Shown in pieces: positions 1 through 8,237 of a stretch of DNA of 60,083 bases. The stretch is from Mycobacteriales bacterium (GTDB lineage: Bacteria > Actinomycetota > Actinomycetes > Mycobacteriales > SCTD01): positions 1 through 60,083 of the forward strand of contig JAUYQP010000054.1 of assembly GCA_030697205.1 (NCBI GenBank), in the 5' to 3' direction. The notes beneath the pieces were generated by a model, which saw nothing but the letters and a program-made list of their open reading frames with translations, was not told where the DNA came from and did no database searches. Each line of letters starts with the position of its first letter. Position 1 is the stretch's first letter. Position numbers and translations under genes: made by a program.

Positions 1-53
1 CGGGGCGGGCGGGGCGGCGGGGGCGGGGCTGGCGGGGGCGGCGGGCGGCCGGG

Positions 54-1400
54 TCAACGGGTCCAGAGCTGGACGGCGAGGTCGGTCTTGGTGGCGCGGA
101 ACAGCTCGGTGCGCACCAGCCGGAGTCCGTCGGTCCGCAGCAGGTCGTCGTCGTCGGAGGCCACTGTCGCGCCGTCGCGGGCCAGCTGGCGCACCAGCCA
201 GACCCGGGTCGCCCCCGCGGGCGGGTCGTCGGGCGGATAGCGCAGGTCAGCGCCCAAGCGGGTCGGAGCGGCGTAGACCGCGAGCCCCGCCGCGGACCGA
301 CCCTCCACCGCCACGACCGGCTCGCCGGGCCGTTGCTCGGCGAGCAGGAACGCCGCCACCTGGTCGGCCCGCTCCCACCGCGGCCGGGTCAGGGCGCGGA
401 CGTCGGCGACCACCCCCGCGACGACAAGCAGCACGAGCAGCCACCGCCGCCCGACGGCCCCGAGCGCCGCCACGACGGCGAGCCCGAGCAGCGTGGGCAG
501 CAGGTAGCGCGGCACGAAGACCGGCCGCACCAGGTCGACGGCGGTCACGAGCACGACCGGCACGCCGATCCACGCCCACGCCAGCGGCCCGGCCGCGCGT
601 GCCCCCAGCGCGACCGCGACGACCACCGGTAGGGCCAGAACCCCGCCGGTCCACGCGACCAGCGCCGACACCGGGACCAGCAGCCCCGTGGTCGTCAGGT
701 AGCCACCACCGGACGCGCCGTGCGACAGGGCCAGCGCCACCAGCCCGAGGACCGGAAGCGCAGCGACCGAGACGGCGAGCACAGGAGCCTTACGGCGTAC
801 GACGAGAGCCGTTCCGAGCGCGAGCCCGCCGACGGCGGGCAGCGCGAACCAGTGCAGCAGCCCGGCGGCGCCCCCTGCCACGGCGAGCAGCCCGACACCC
901 CCGCCCTGCACCACCCGGACGGCACCGAGCAGTGCGAGGGCGGTGGCGAGCAGCGCGAGGCCGTAGGGGCGGGCCTGCACCGACTGGACGACCATCAGCG
1001 GTGCGGCCGCCGCGAGCAGGCCGGCGACGAGTGCCACCGCCTGCCCGTGGAGCCGCTCGACGGCCCGCACCAGGACGGCGACGGCGAACACCGAGGCGAG
1101 CAGCGACAGCCCGCGTAGCCCGTCGAGGCCGTCGGAGCGCAGGTCGACCAGCGGCAGTCGTGACCACAGCCAGGCCACGGCGTAGTAGGGCCCGTTGAAG
1201 GCCGGCGGGTCGGTCAGCCAGGCCGTCGGCCCGCGACCGTCGGCGACGAGGCCGACGACATCACCGAGCGGCCGGTCGACCACCGCGACGGTGTAGAGCT
1301 CGTCGAACCACAGCCCGTGACCGCGCAGGACCTGCGTGGTGCCGAGGCCGCCCACCAGCACAGGGGGCAGCACCGCGGGCAGCAGCAGCGGGAGGTGCAC
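54..1400 (-). CDS. GT-C/GT39-like polytopic membrane glycosyltransferase
   Basis: 448-residue, very hydrophobic protein with about ten predicted membrane segments. The first extracytoplasmic loop carries an acidic WFDELYT motif at about residues 31-37, the place where GT-C mannosyl/arabinosyltransferases have their catalytic Asp/Glu. The last 100 or so residues form a soluble, partly acidic domain. The family transfers sugars from polyprenyl-phosphate donors to cell-envelope acceptors on the outer face of the membrane; the actual donor and acceptor cannot be read from sequence. Starts at GTG. The gene lies 21 nt downstream of bldC on the same strand, so the two may be co-transcribed. Confidence 0.7.
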   Translation of the reverse strand: MHLPLLLPAVLPPVLVGGLGTTQVLRGHGLWFDELYTVAVVDRPLGDVVGLVADGRGPTAWLTDPPAFNGPYYAVAWLWSRLPLVDLRSDGLDGLRGLSLLASVFAVAVLVRAVERLHGQAVALVAGLLAAAAPLMVVQSVQARPYGLALLATALALLGAVRVVQGGGVGLLAVAGGAAGLLHWFALPAVGGLALGTALVVRRKAPVLAVSVAALPVLGLVALALSHGASGGGYLTTTGLLVPVSALVAWTGGVLALPVVVAVALGARAAGPLAWAWIGVPVVLVTAVDLVRPVFVPRYLLPTLLGLAVVAALGAVGRRWLLVLLVVAGVVADVRALTRPRWERADQVAAFLLAEQRPGEPVVAVEGRSAAGLAVYAAPTRLGADLRYPPDDPPAGATRVWLVRQLARDGATVASDDDDLLRTDGLRLVRTELFRATKTDLAVQLWTR

Positions 1401-1421
1401 CCGCCCGAGGGTAGGAGGGTG

Positions 1422-1715
1422 CTAGCGGGCGACGACGCGCAGCGGCTCCGCTGCCAGCTGGACCGTCTGCGGGACGGCCTGTGGCCCGGTCTGCTGCGCC
1501 GGGATCTCGGCGTCGGCGCCACGCAGGAGCGCGCGGACCTCGGACTCGCGGAAGCGCCGGTGGCCACCGGGAGTGCGGATGCTGCCGATGCGACCGGCGG
1601 AGGCCCACCGGGTCACCGTCTTGGGGTCCACGCGGAACAGCGTGGCGACCTCGCCGGGCGTGAGCAGGCGCTCGCGCCCGGGTGCGGTGCGGGCATCGTC
1701 GGCCATCGTCGTCAT
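1422..1715 (-). CDS. bldC: BldC-type small MerR-family DNA-binding regulator
   Basis: 97 residues from the chosen ATG. The core LLTPGEVATLFRVDPKTVTR followed by WASAGRIGSIRTPGGHRRFR is the BldC winged helix-turn-helix, nearly identical to the Streptomyces developmental regulator, which binds tandem direct repeats without an effector domain. An Ala/Gln-rich tail of about 30 residues follows the domain and is longer than in the 68-residue Streptomyces protein. A purine-rich stretch (GGGGGAGAGG) abuts the ATG at 1715; it would suit the in-frame ATG at 1706 equally well. An upstream GTG at 1754 would add 13 poorly conserved residues and was not used. Confidence 0.85.
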   Translation of the reverse strand: MTTMADDARTAPGRERLLTPGEVATLFRVDPKTVTRWASAGRIGSIRTPGGHRRFRESEVRALLRGADAEIPAQQTGPQAVPQTVQLAAEPLRVVAR

Positions 1716-2079
1716 CCTCTCCCCCCGGTACGCCGACTGTGGCGCCCCGGACACCCCCGGTCAACGACCGAAACGCCCAGAAGTGACGGGACCGGACGCA
1801 GGAAGGTGGCCGGCGGGTGCCGTCGGGCGATATCCGGCACAAGTCGGACCCACCCGGACGGGTCATGCCGAACCCCCTCGGAACTGGTCCGGAAACAGCC
1901 CGAAAGGGCCATGGCGCCTGGGCTCGGCCGCGGCGATCCTCGACGCAGCCGCCGCAATTGGGACACGAGCGACACCCGCGACATCCCGGTCGGCATCGGG
2001 TCGGACCCGGACCTCCGGTCCCACCGAGAAGTCCACTGGCCGCCCACCGACCCGACCGTCCTCACGCCTAGGAGACCCC
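1716..2079. other. Divergent intergenic region, no gene seen
   Basis: This 364-nt stretch separates bldC (leftward) from the LPxTG protein (rightward). Reading frames here lack ribosome-binding sites and conserved motifs. It must hold both promoters but I cannot place convincing -35/-10 pairs. The only signal I can point to is GGAGA at 2071-2075, five bases before the GTG of the downstream gene. Confidence 0.5.
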
Positions 2080-3786
2080 GTGCGCCCCCTCGTCCCCGCA
2101 GGAGCACTGCTGCTGCTCTGCGCCGCCACCCCCGCCCTCGCGACGCCGGCCTCCGCCGCGACCGCCGCCGTCGTCTCCCAGAAGGCCGCCGGCTCCGCCG
2201 AGTCGGCCCTCGGCCTGCTGTCGGTCACGGCCGCCGGCCACACCGTCGACGTCGCCACCATCGAGCTGATCAGCGACCGGCTGTCGGCGACCCCGGTCGC
2301 GAAGGTCGTCGTCACGCCGATCGCGGTCGACGACACCCCCTACGGCCAGCAGACGATCACGTCGGGCTCCTCGACAGTGCCGGCCCTGCCGGGCACGAGC
2401 ATCCCGTCGGTGCCTGGTGTGCTGTCGGTCGGCTCGCCGGCCATCAACGCCGCCGCGTCCAACACCGACAGCGGCTCGACGAGCAGCGCGGGCGCCCAGT
2501 CGCTCGGCAGCCTGTCGGTCCTCGGTCTCACCGTCGACCTGTCCGGTGCAGCCGAGGCCGTCACCGGCGTCACGGGCACCGCCTCCACCGCGACCAAGCG
2601 CGTCCAGGTCACCGACCTCGCCCTGCCGAGCATCGCCGAGCTGCTCGCCGGTCTCGGTCTCGACCTCGACCTGCTGCCGCTCGACACCCTGCTCACCCTC
2701 GTCGACGAGCTCGGCCTGGTGCTCACCAGCGCTGTCACCACGGCCATCGAGGCGCTCGACGCCGCCCAGGCCGAGCTGACCGCCGCGACCGCGACGCTCA
2801 CGGCCGCCCTCGCGCAGCTGTCCGCCGCGACGGCCGTCGTCGACACCGCCGTCGCGACCCTCACCAGCGCGATCGGCAGCACCGGCCTCACGGAGACGTC
2901 CATCGCGGCGCTGTCCGACGCCGCCCGGCTGCTCCTGCCCGCGGACGTCCTCACCGCCTTCGATGCCCTCGTCGCGGCCCGCTCCACCGCCGCAGCCCTC
3001 CAGGCCGCGGTCAACACCGCGCAGGCCGTCGTCGACGCCGCCCAGACCGCGGTCGAGACCGCCGTCGCCGTCGCCCTCGACGCGGTCGAGGCGCTCCTCG
3101 ACGGCACCCCGCTGCTGTCCCTGGACAGCCTCGAGGTCTCGACCGAGGCGCTCGCCACGAGCGCGAAGGCCGGCGGCCAGCAGGCCTCCGTCACCGGCGG
3201 CGAGATCGTCGGGCTCAACGTGCTCGGCACCGACGTCCTCGACACCGTCCTCGGCACCAGCTCGGTCGACCTCCTCGAGGTCACCGACGAGGTCCTCGCC
3301 GAGGTCGACGGGGTCGTCGACGGCCTCACAGGGACGCTCGCCAGCGTGCTGTCCGACGTCGCCGGCCTCGAGCTGACGGCCCCGCAGATCGACGTCCTCG
3401 GCGCGGCGACCCGCATCGGTGTCGTCGACGGCTTCGGCGAGGCCGAGACGCTCGTCTCGGCCCTGTCGATCACGCTGCCGCGGATCACGCTCCCGACCTC
3501 GCTGTCGCTTCCCGGCGTCGGCGCGTTGCCCGCCTTCGAGGGCGTCACCGCCGTCAACGGCGCGCTGTCGAGCCTGGCCGGCTCGGTCGACCTCGTCACG
3601 CTCACCGAGCTGTCGCGCTTCCGCCCTGCCGTCACCAGCGCCCCGACCACGGGTACGCCGACGACCGCGCCGACCCTCCCGAGCACCGGTGGCGCCCCCG
3701 GCGCCCTCGTCGGCCTCGGTCTGCTGACCGCCGCCGGCGCCGTCCTCGTGGTCCGCCGCCGCACCGCAGTCCCCGCGGCCGTCTAG
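2080..3786 (+). CDS. LPxTG-anchored secreted surface protein, unknown function
   Basis: 568 residues from GTG 2080, chosen because GGAGA lies five bases upstream and a clean signal peptide follows directly (MRPLVPAGALLLLCAATPA, cleavage near ATPASA). The C-terminus is a full sorting signal: LPSTGG at residues 533-538, a hydrophobic span, then RRR. The middle (about residues 210-400) is Ala/Thr/Leu-rich with long heptad-like runs and looks helical or coiled-coil; the rest is Val/Ser/Thr-rich and probably beta. Likely attached to peptidoglycan by a class E/D-type sortase encoded elsewhere. No enzymatic motif is visible. A strong terminator follows, so it is probably monocistronic. Confidence 0.75.
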   Translation: MRPLVPAGALLLLCAATPALATPASAATAAVVSQKAAGSAESALGLLSVTAAGHTVDVATIELISDRLSATPVAKVVVTPIAVDDTPYGQQTITSGSSTVPALPGTSIPSVPGVLSVGSPAINAAASNTDSGSTSSAGAQSLGSLSVLGLTVDLSGAAEAVTGVTGTASTATKRVQVTDLALPSIAELLAGLGLDLDLLPLDTLLTLVDELGLVLTSAVTTAIEALDAAQAELTAATATLTAALAQLSAATAVVDTAVATLTSAIGSTGLTETSIAALSDAARLLLPADVLTAFDALVAARSTAAALQAAVNTAQAVVDAAQTAVETAVAVALDAVEALLDGTPLLSLDSLEVSTEALATSAKAGGQQASVTGGEIVGLNVLGTDVLDTVLGTSSVDLLEVTDEVLAEVDGVVDGLTGTLASVLSDVAGLELTAPQIDVLGAATRIGVVDGFGEAETLVSALSITLPRITLPTSLSLPGVGALPAFEGVTAVNGALSSLAGSVDLVTLTELSRFRPAVTSAPTTGTPTTAPTLPSTGGAPGALVGLGLLTAAGAVLVVRRRTAVPAAV

Positions 3787-3814
3787 TCCAGCACCAGCAC
3801 CACCAGCACCGCCC

Positions 3815-3848
3815 GAGGGCGGCCACCCGGGACGGGGTGGCCGCCCTC
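3815..3848 (+). terminator. Hairpin terminator after the LPxTG gene
   Basis: Perfect 14-bp stem (3815-3828 with 3835-3848) and a 6-nt loop, beginning 28 nt after the stop codon. No T-run follows, as is common for actinobacterial terminators. Confidence 0.75.
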
Positions 3849-3904
3849 AGGCGTGTGTGACGGGACGCTCACCGGTCCGGGAGGAGCGCGCAGCGGCTCC
3901 GGCG

Positions 3905-3910
3905 TACGCT
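3905..3910 (+). promoter_or_regulatory. Candidate -10 element TACGCT beside Rex-type operator
   Basis: TACGCT directly abuts the operator at 3911-3930. The menJ-nuo promoter shows the same arrangement (TACACT at 21139-21144). A repressor on the operator would cover the transcription start. No good -35 is visible. Confidence 0.45.
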
Positions 3911-3930
3911 CTTGTGAAGGCATTCACAAG
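3911..3930 (+). promoter_or_regulatory. Rex-type operator, perfect palindrome
   Basis: CTTGTGAA-GGCA-TTCACAAG is a perfect 8-bp inverted repeat with a 4-bp centre. It matches the consensus TTGTGAA-N4-TTCACAA of Rex, the NADH/NAD+-sensing repressor of Gram-positive bacteria. It sits 13 nt upstream of the GTG of the mqnE-like fragment. The identity of the repressor is inferred from the consensus; no rex gene lies in the window. Confidence 0.8.
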
Positions 3931-3942
3931 GGAGCGGTCAGC

Positions 3943-4155
3943 GTGGACACGGGCCTCAAGCAGGAGCTCGAGGACAAGGTCCTCGCCGGCGAGCGGCTCA
4001 CCCGGGCCGACGGAGAGGCGCTCTACGCCTCCGACGACCTCGTGTGGCTGGGCGAGCTCGCCCACCTCGTCCGGACGCGCAAGAACGGCGACCGGGTGCT
4101 GTTCAACGTCAACGAGCGGCACGCGGAGCCGCAGCCGATGAAGGCCTGGACCTGA
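3943..4155 (+). pseudogene. MqnE (aminofutalosine synthase) N-terminal fragment
   Basis: A 70-codon open frame with GTG start and GGAG eight bases upstream. Residues 1-57 (TGLKQELEDKVLAGERLTRA, then DGEALYASDDLVWLGELAHL, then VRTRKNGDRVLFNVN) match, as I recall the family, the N-terminus of MqnE, the radical-SAM enzyme of the futalosine menaquinone route. MqnE normally continues for about 310 residues with a CxxxCxxC iron-sulfur motif; here it stops after 13 unrelated residues ending MKAWT. The fragment keeps its ribosome-binding site and a Rex-type operator. It is either a truncated remnant or a small protein reusing the leader domain; it cannot perform radical-SAM chemistry. The frame shows no internal stop. 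Confidence 0.65.
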
Positions 4156-4160
4156 GCGAC

Positions 4161-4454
4161 GTGAGCGAGCCGACTCCTGAGCCGGACCTCGAGCCCGAGG
4201 TGCCGGTGCGGGTCGGGCGCGCGTTCGCGTCGTACTCCGCCCTGCGGCTGCTGCTGTTCACGATCGTCGTGGCGGTGCTCTACGTCTTCGGGCTGACCGG
4301 GCTGCCGCTGCTCGGCACCGCCGTGATCGCGAGCGCAGTGCTGTCCTACGTCGTGCTGCGGCCCCAGCGCGAGGCGCTGGCCAGGGCGATCGCCGGGCGC
4401 GACGCCGACCGGCAGGCCGAGAACGCCGCCCGGCGGGCCCAGCTCGAGCAGTAG
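4161..4454 (+). CDS. DUF4229-like two-helix membrane protein
   Basis: 97 residues from GTG 4161, starting 5 nt after the preceding stop, so probably translated from the same message as the mqnE fragment. An acidic, Pro/Glu-rich N-terminus (about 20 residues) is followed by two membrane spans (ALRLLLFTIVVAVLYVFGL and an adjacent hydrophobic helix) and a charged Arg/Ala-rich helix. Length and pattern fit the DUF4229 family, small actinobacterial membrane proteins I associate with menaquinone loci. Function unknown. Confidence 0.65.
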   Translation: MSEPTPEPDLEPEVPVRVGRAFASYSALRLLLFTIVVAVLYVFGLTGLPLLGTAVIASAVLSYVVLRPQREALARAIAGRDADRQAENAARRAQLEQ

Positions 4455-4460
4455 TGGCGT

Positions 4461-4492
4461 TGCTCACCCCGGATGTGGCGGCGAGGTGAGCA
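4461..4492 (+). terminator. Possible hairpin terminator after DUF4229 gene
   Basis: 8-bp perfect stem TGCTCACC (4461-4468) with GGTGAGCA (4485-4492) around a 16-nt loop, beginning 6 nt after the stop codon. The loop is large and no T-run follows, so termination is uncertain. Confidence 0.4.
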
Positions 4493-4565
4493 GGAGACCG
4501 GCGGTGCGCGGCGAAGTGATCGGGATCTGACCCCCGCTGAGCGTCGCGCCCCAGACCCGCGACTC

Positions 4566-4581
4566 AGCCCTTCGAAGGGCT
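4566..4581 (+). promoter_or_regulatory. 16-bp perfect palindrome in the M36 protease leader
   Basis: AGCCCTTCGAAGGGCT is fully self-complementary and ends 8 nt before the GTG start of the protease. As RNA it can fold into a 6-bp stem with a TCGA tetraloop, and its right arm contains GAAGGG, the only ribosome-binding-site-like purine run. It could therefore mask translation, or be a DNA operator. Which one cannot be told from sequence. Confidence 0.45.
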
Positions 4582-4589
4582 CCACCCCC

Positions 4590-7500
4590 GTGCGCCGTCC
4601 CCTGCTCGCCCTGCTCGCCGTGGGCACCCTCGCCGCTGGACTGACCTTCGGTCCCAGCGCCACCGCCGCGCCGTTCGTCGACCCGCTCGGCTACGGCTTC
4701 CAGGGAGAGGGCGGCCTCGACGCCGAGACCCTCGACCAGCGGGTCGGTGCGGTCCTGCCGACCGTTGCTCAGCGCGCGGCCGTCGCCGCGCTCGGAGCCC
4801 GCGCCACCTGGGACCCGCTGGGCAGTCCGAAGGTCCTCACCCGTGACGACGCGGAGTTCCTCAGCGAGGCGCTCCCGGGCTCCCCGGCCGACGCCGCGCG
4901 GGCCTTCGTGCGCCGCCACGCTGTCGTCTTCGGCCTCTCCGAGGGCCAGACGTCCGCCGATCAGCTCGAGCTGATCAAGGCAGTGCCGCTCACCGAGGGC
5001 CCGCAGGCTCGCAAGATGATGGCCCGCGAGAGCGTCGACTGGTCCGACAACGCCCACGTCGTCAGCTTCCGCCAGCGCTACGCCGGCCGGCCGGCCGCGA
5101 TCGACGGCCAGCTCACGGTGGCCCTCGACAAGGACAACCGGGTGGGCTTCGTCAGCTCCTCGGTGACCAGCCAGACCCAGGTCACCAACACCGCCCGCAT
5201 CTCCATGGTCGACGCCTACCTCGCCGCCGCGAAGGACGCCCGCATCGCGATCGACCGCGACAGCATCGAGCTGCTCGGCACGGTGAACCCGCTCGGTCAC
5301 CGCGTGCTCAAGCGGGCCGGCGTTGCCGACCAGCAGCTGGTCCGCCTGGTCGCGGTCCCGACGCCGCGCGACGGCGTGCGGCTGGCGTTCGAGGCCATCG
5401 TGCTGCGCAGCCTCACCGACGGGGTCGAGCACCCGCACGCCTACGTGTCGATGGTCGACGCACAGACCGGGAAGGTGCTGCACCGCAGCAACCGCCTGCA
5501 GCACCTCGCGGAGGCCGGCGCGGATGACGCCCCCGGTGCCGGCTCGGTGCCCTACTGGAAAGTCTTCCCGAACTTCCCCGACCTGCCGGTCCAGGGCACG
5601 GTCACGCCGGACAACCGCGAGTTCTGGTGCTTCACCGGTGGCACCGACTGCGCCCGGGTCCTCGGACCGGTCGGCGACGTCCCCAACGTCGCGAGCCCCT
5701 ACGCCTACGACGAGAACCTCCTGCCGGACGGCACTCCGGTGCCCTCCAACAGCACCGACGGCAACAACGCCCGCACCGCGATCTCGCGGGTCAGCCAGCT
5801 GACCCCCGACACCGCCGTGCCCGCCCTGTCGGTGACCCGCGAGTACGACTTCGCCTTCACCGACCAGTGGCAGCAGAGCAAGTGCGACCCGGCCAGCTTC
5901 GTCTCGCCACAGCTCAACGACGCGGACGCCGCGACGGCCAACCTGTTCGTCATGCACAACCGCATGCACGACTGGGGCTACTTCCTCGGCTGGACCGAGG
6001 TCAACAGCAACTTCCAGAAGGAGAACGCCGGCTCCGAGGCCGACAGCGCCGACCGCGAGAGTGACCCGGAGATCGGCAACAGCCAGTCCGGCTCCATCGC
6101 GGGTGGCGCGACCTTCCTCGGCCGCGACAACGCCAACCAGATCACGCTGATGGACGGCTTGCCGGGCATCAGCAACCAGTACCTCTGGGAGCCCCTGCAG
6201 GCCGGCTTCTACCCGCCCTGCGTCGACGGCGACTACGACATGGGCATCGTCGCGCACGAGGTCGGCCACGGGATCCAGAACCGCATGACCGCAAACGGGA
6301 ACGGTCTGTCCGGCGACCAGGCGCGCTCCATGGGCGAGTCCTGGTCCGACCTGTCGGCGATGGAGTACCTCAACGGCTACGGCTACGAGTACGGCACCGG
6401 CCTGCAGCGCTACTCGATCGCGGCCTACGCCGTCGGTGACGCCGTCCACGGCATCCGCAACTTCAACATGGCCGACAGCCCGCTCAACTACTCCGACGTC
6501 GACTACGACGGCAACGGCACGACGTCGCCGCACGCCGACGGCGAGATCTGGAGCGCCACCCAGTTCGACCTGCGCGCCGCGCTGGTCAAGAAGTGGGAGT
6601 CGCGCTTCGACAGCGACGACCAGGCGCTGCAGGCGCGCTGCGCCGAGGGCCTGCTGCCCTCCACCCAGTGCCCGGGCAACCGCCGCTGGATCCAGCTGAT
6701 CCACGACGGCTTCCTGCTCCAGCCGTCCTCGACGAGCATGCTCGACAGTCGCGACGCGATCCTCGCCGCCGACAAGGTCCGCTACAACAGCGCCAACACC
6801 AAGGAGCTGTGGGCGGCGTTCGCCAAGCGCGGCATGGGCGCCGACGCCGAGTCCGTCTCGGCCAGCGACCACGACGTCGAAGCCGGCTTCCAGGACCCGG
6901 TCGGCAGCAACGGCCGCATCGTTTTCACGGCGACCGGCACCGGCGCGACCCTGCCCGAGGAGATCGAGGTCCACGTCGGCGCCTTCGAGGCGCGCACGAC
7001 CCCGGTCGCGGTCCTCGCGGGTGCCACGCCCAGCCCGGCCCGCAGCTTCACCCCCGGCACCTACCGCCTCTACGTCGTCGCGGAGGGCTTCGGCCACCTG
7101 CGCGCCACGATGACGGTCACCGCAGGCGGCACCAAGACCGTCACCCTGCCGCTGCGTGCCAACCTCGCCTCCAGCACCAACGGCGCCGAGGCGACCGGTG
7201 ACGGCGGCGGCCTGGAGTTCCTCATCGACGACTCCGAGGACACCAACTGGGCCTCGATCAACGAGGGCGACATCCGCGGCAAGCAGGTCACGGTGGACCT
7301 CGCCGGCGGTCAGCAGACCGTCCGCGAGGTGCAGGTCAGCGCCGTCAACCGGCCGGGCTTGTGCGACGGAGCGACCGGTGCCGACCCGACCGAGGTCGTG
7401 CAGTGCCAGGACGCCGAGGAGGCGCCCTACGACACCGGCGGCCAGAACCGCTTCGCGGCGCTGCGCTCCTTCGAGATCCTCACCTGCGACACGACGACCG

Positions 7501-8015
7501 GCTCGGCCTGCGAGCAGGAGGGTGACTTCACCTCCCGCCTCGTCGCGAAGGACGCCTTCCCGGCCGACCGCCCGCGCCCGACGGTGAAGGACCTCAGGCT
7601 GCGGACCTTCGCGATCCCGGAGACCAAGGCGACCCACGTGCGCATCAAGGTCGTCGACAACCAGTGCACCGGCGGCCCGGACTACACCGGTGCGGCGAAC
7701 CCGGAGAACAACCCGCTGTCCGACCCGGACTGCGCCAACGGCGCGCTCACGACCGCCTCGGCGGCCGGTGCGCCCGCGACGACGACCAACAACAGCCAGC
7801 TCCAGCGGGTGCGCATCTCCGAGCTGCAGGTCTTCACCAGCCGCACGGCGGCGGCCCCGGTCGTCAACACCCCGCCGGTCGTCACCCCGCCCGTCGTCAC
7901 GCCGCCGGTCTCGGCTCCGACGCTGCCCACCACCGGTGGCGTGCCGCTGGCGCTGCTCGGCCTCGGCCTGCTCGTCGGGGCCGGCGCGGTCGTCCGGGCG
8001 CGTCGCACCGCCTGA
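4590..8015 (+). CDS. M36 (fungalysin-type) secreted metalloprotease with LPxTG anchor
   Basis: 1141 residues from GTG 4590, chosen because a signal peptide (VRRPLLALLAVGTLAAGLTF, cleavage near ATAA) begins there; the frame is open 39 codons further upstream. Order: signal peptide, FTP/PepSY-like propeptide (about 60-260), catalytic domain with zinc motif HEVGH at 556-560 and the third ligand Glu583 in GESWSD, a beta-rich linker, a discoidin-like domain (about 860-1080, TNWASINEGD), a Pro-rich VTPPV repeat stalk, then LPTTGG at 1112-1117, a membrane span and Arg-rich tail. Predicted to be a self-processed, cell-wall-anchored endopeptidase that degrades extracellular protein. Second LPxTG protein in 6 kb. 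A long terminator follows. Confidence 0.9.
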   Translation: MRRPLLALLAVGTLAAGLTFGPSATAAPFVDPLGYGFQGEGGLDAETLDQRVGAVLPTVAQRAAVAALGARATWDPLGSPKVLTRDDAEFLSEALPGSPADAARAFVRRHAVVFGLSEGQTSADQLELIKAVPLTEGPQARKMMARESVDWSDNAHVVSFRQRYAGRPAAIDGQLTVALDKDNRVGFVSSSVTSQTQVTNTARISMVDAYLAAAKDARIAIDRDSIELLGTVNPLGHRVLKRAGVADQQLVRLVAVPTPRDGVRLAFEAIVLRSLTDGVEHPHAYVSMVDAQTGKVLHRSNRLQHLAEAGADDAPGAGSVPYWKVFPNFPDLPVQGTVTPDNREFWCFTGGTDCARVLGPVGDVPNVASPYAYDENLLPDGTPVPSNSTDGNNARTAISRVSQLTPDTAVPALSVTREYDFAFTDQWQQSKCDPASFVSPQLNDADAATANLFVMHNRMHDWGYFLGWTEVNSNFQKENAGSEADSADRESDPEIGNSQSGSIAGGATFLGRDNANQITLMDGLPGISNQYLWEPLQAGFYPPCVDGDYDMGIVAHEVGHGIQNRMTANGNGLSGDQARSMGESWSDLSAMEYLNGYGYEYGTGLQRYSIAAYAVGDAVHGIRNFNMADSPLNYSDVDYDGNGTTSPHADGEIWSATQFDLRAALVKKWESRFDSDDQALQARCAEGLLPSTQCPGNRRWIQLIHDGFLLQPSSTSMLDSRDAILAADKVRYNSANTKELWAAFAKRGMGADAESVSASDHDVEAGFQDPVGSNGRIVFTATGTGATLPEEIEVHVGAFEARTTPVAVLAGATPSPARSFTPGTYRLYVVAEGFGHLRATMTVTAGGTKTVTLPLRANLASSTNGAEATGDGGGLEFLIDDSEDTNWASINEGDIRGKQVTVDLAGGQQTVREVQVSAVNRPGLCDGATGADPTEVVQCQDAEEAPYDTGGQNRFAALRSFEILTCDTTTGSACEQEGDFTSRLVAKDAFPADRPRPTVKDLRLRTFAIPETKATHVRIKVVDNQCTGGPDYTGAANPENNPLSDPDCANGALTTASAAGAPATTTNNSQLQRVRISELQVFTSRTAAAPVVNTPPVVTPPVVTPPVSAPTLPTTGGVPLALLGLGLLVGAGAVVRARRTA

Positions 8016-8027
8016 CCGACCCGCTCA

Positions 8028-8070
8028 CGCCGAAGGGCCACACCCCCGCGCGGGGTGTGGCCCTTCGGCG
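8028..8070 (+). terminator. Strong hairpin terminator after M36 protease
   Basis: Perfect 19-bp stem (8028-8046 with 8052-8070) and a 5-nt loop, 12 nt after the stop codon. No T-run. Confidence 0.85.
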
Positions 8071-8111
8071 TACTCCGTGGTGCTCGGCTGTCGAGGAGCC
8101 GCCACCCGCGA

Positions 8112-8159
8112 GATGTGGCGATCATGCGGGCGTGGCCACGTTGCCGTGATCGTCACGTC
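8112..8159. repeat. Dispersed hairpin element, copy A (13-bp stem, 22-nt loop)
   Basis: Left arm GATGTGGCGATCA (8112-8124) is identical to the left arm of the two copies at 38.9-39.1 kb. The right arm TGATCGTCACGTC (8147-8159) differs at two positions, both giving G-U pairs as RNA, so the 13-bp stem is kept. The loop is 22 nt as in the other copies but its sequence differs. Lies between two convergent genes and two terminators. Confidence 0.7.
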
Positions 8160-8181
8160 CGTTCGGACCCGGGTACGACGA

Positions 8182-8210
8182 AGGCCCGCACCCCCCTCGG
8201 GCGCGGGCCT
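8182..8210 (-). terminator. Hairpin terminator for the small secreted protein
   Basis: Arms AGGCCCGC (8182-8189) and GCGGGCCT (8203-8210) form a perfect 8-bp stem, 27 nt past the stop codon of the leftward gene. It could act in both directions. Confidence 0.55.
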
Positions 8211-8237
8211 CTGTCGTGGCTGTCGGGCGGGCGGTGC

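Noticed and set aside
1317-3860. 847-residue rightward frame over bldC and the LPxTG gene
   Set aside because: Overlaps two real genes in other frames, Arg/His-rich, no start signal.
4472-4530. Fourth copy of the hairpin element (GATGTGGCGGCGA)
   Set aside because: Shares only GATGTGGCG with the left arm; the right arm is absent at 22-nt spacing and the bases belong to the terminator-like hairpin at 4461-4492.
4464-7637. 1057-residue leftward frame opposite the M36 protease
   Set aside because: Shadow of the metalloprotease; no ribosome-binding site or signature.
8112-8159. A third terminator for the M36 protease
   Set aside because: The strong 8028-8070 stem already terminates it; geometry and arm sequence match the 39-kb elements instead.
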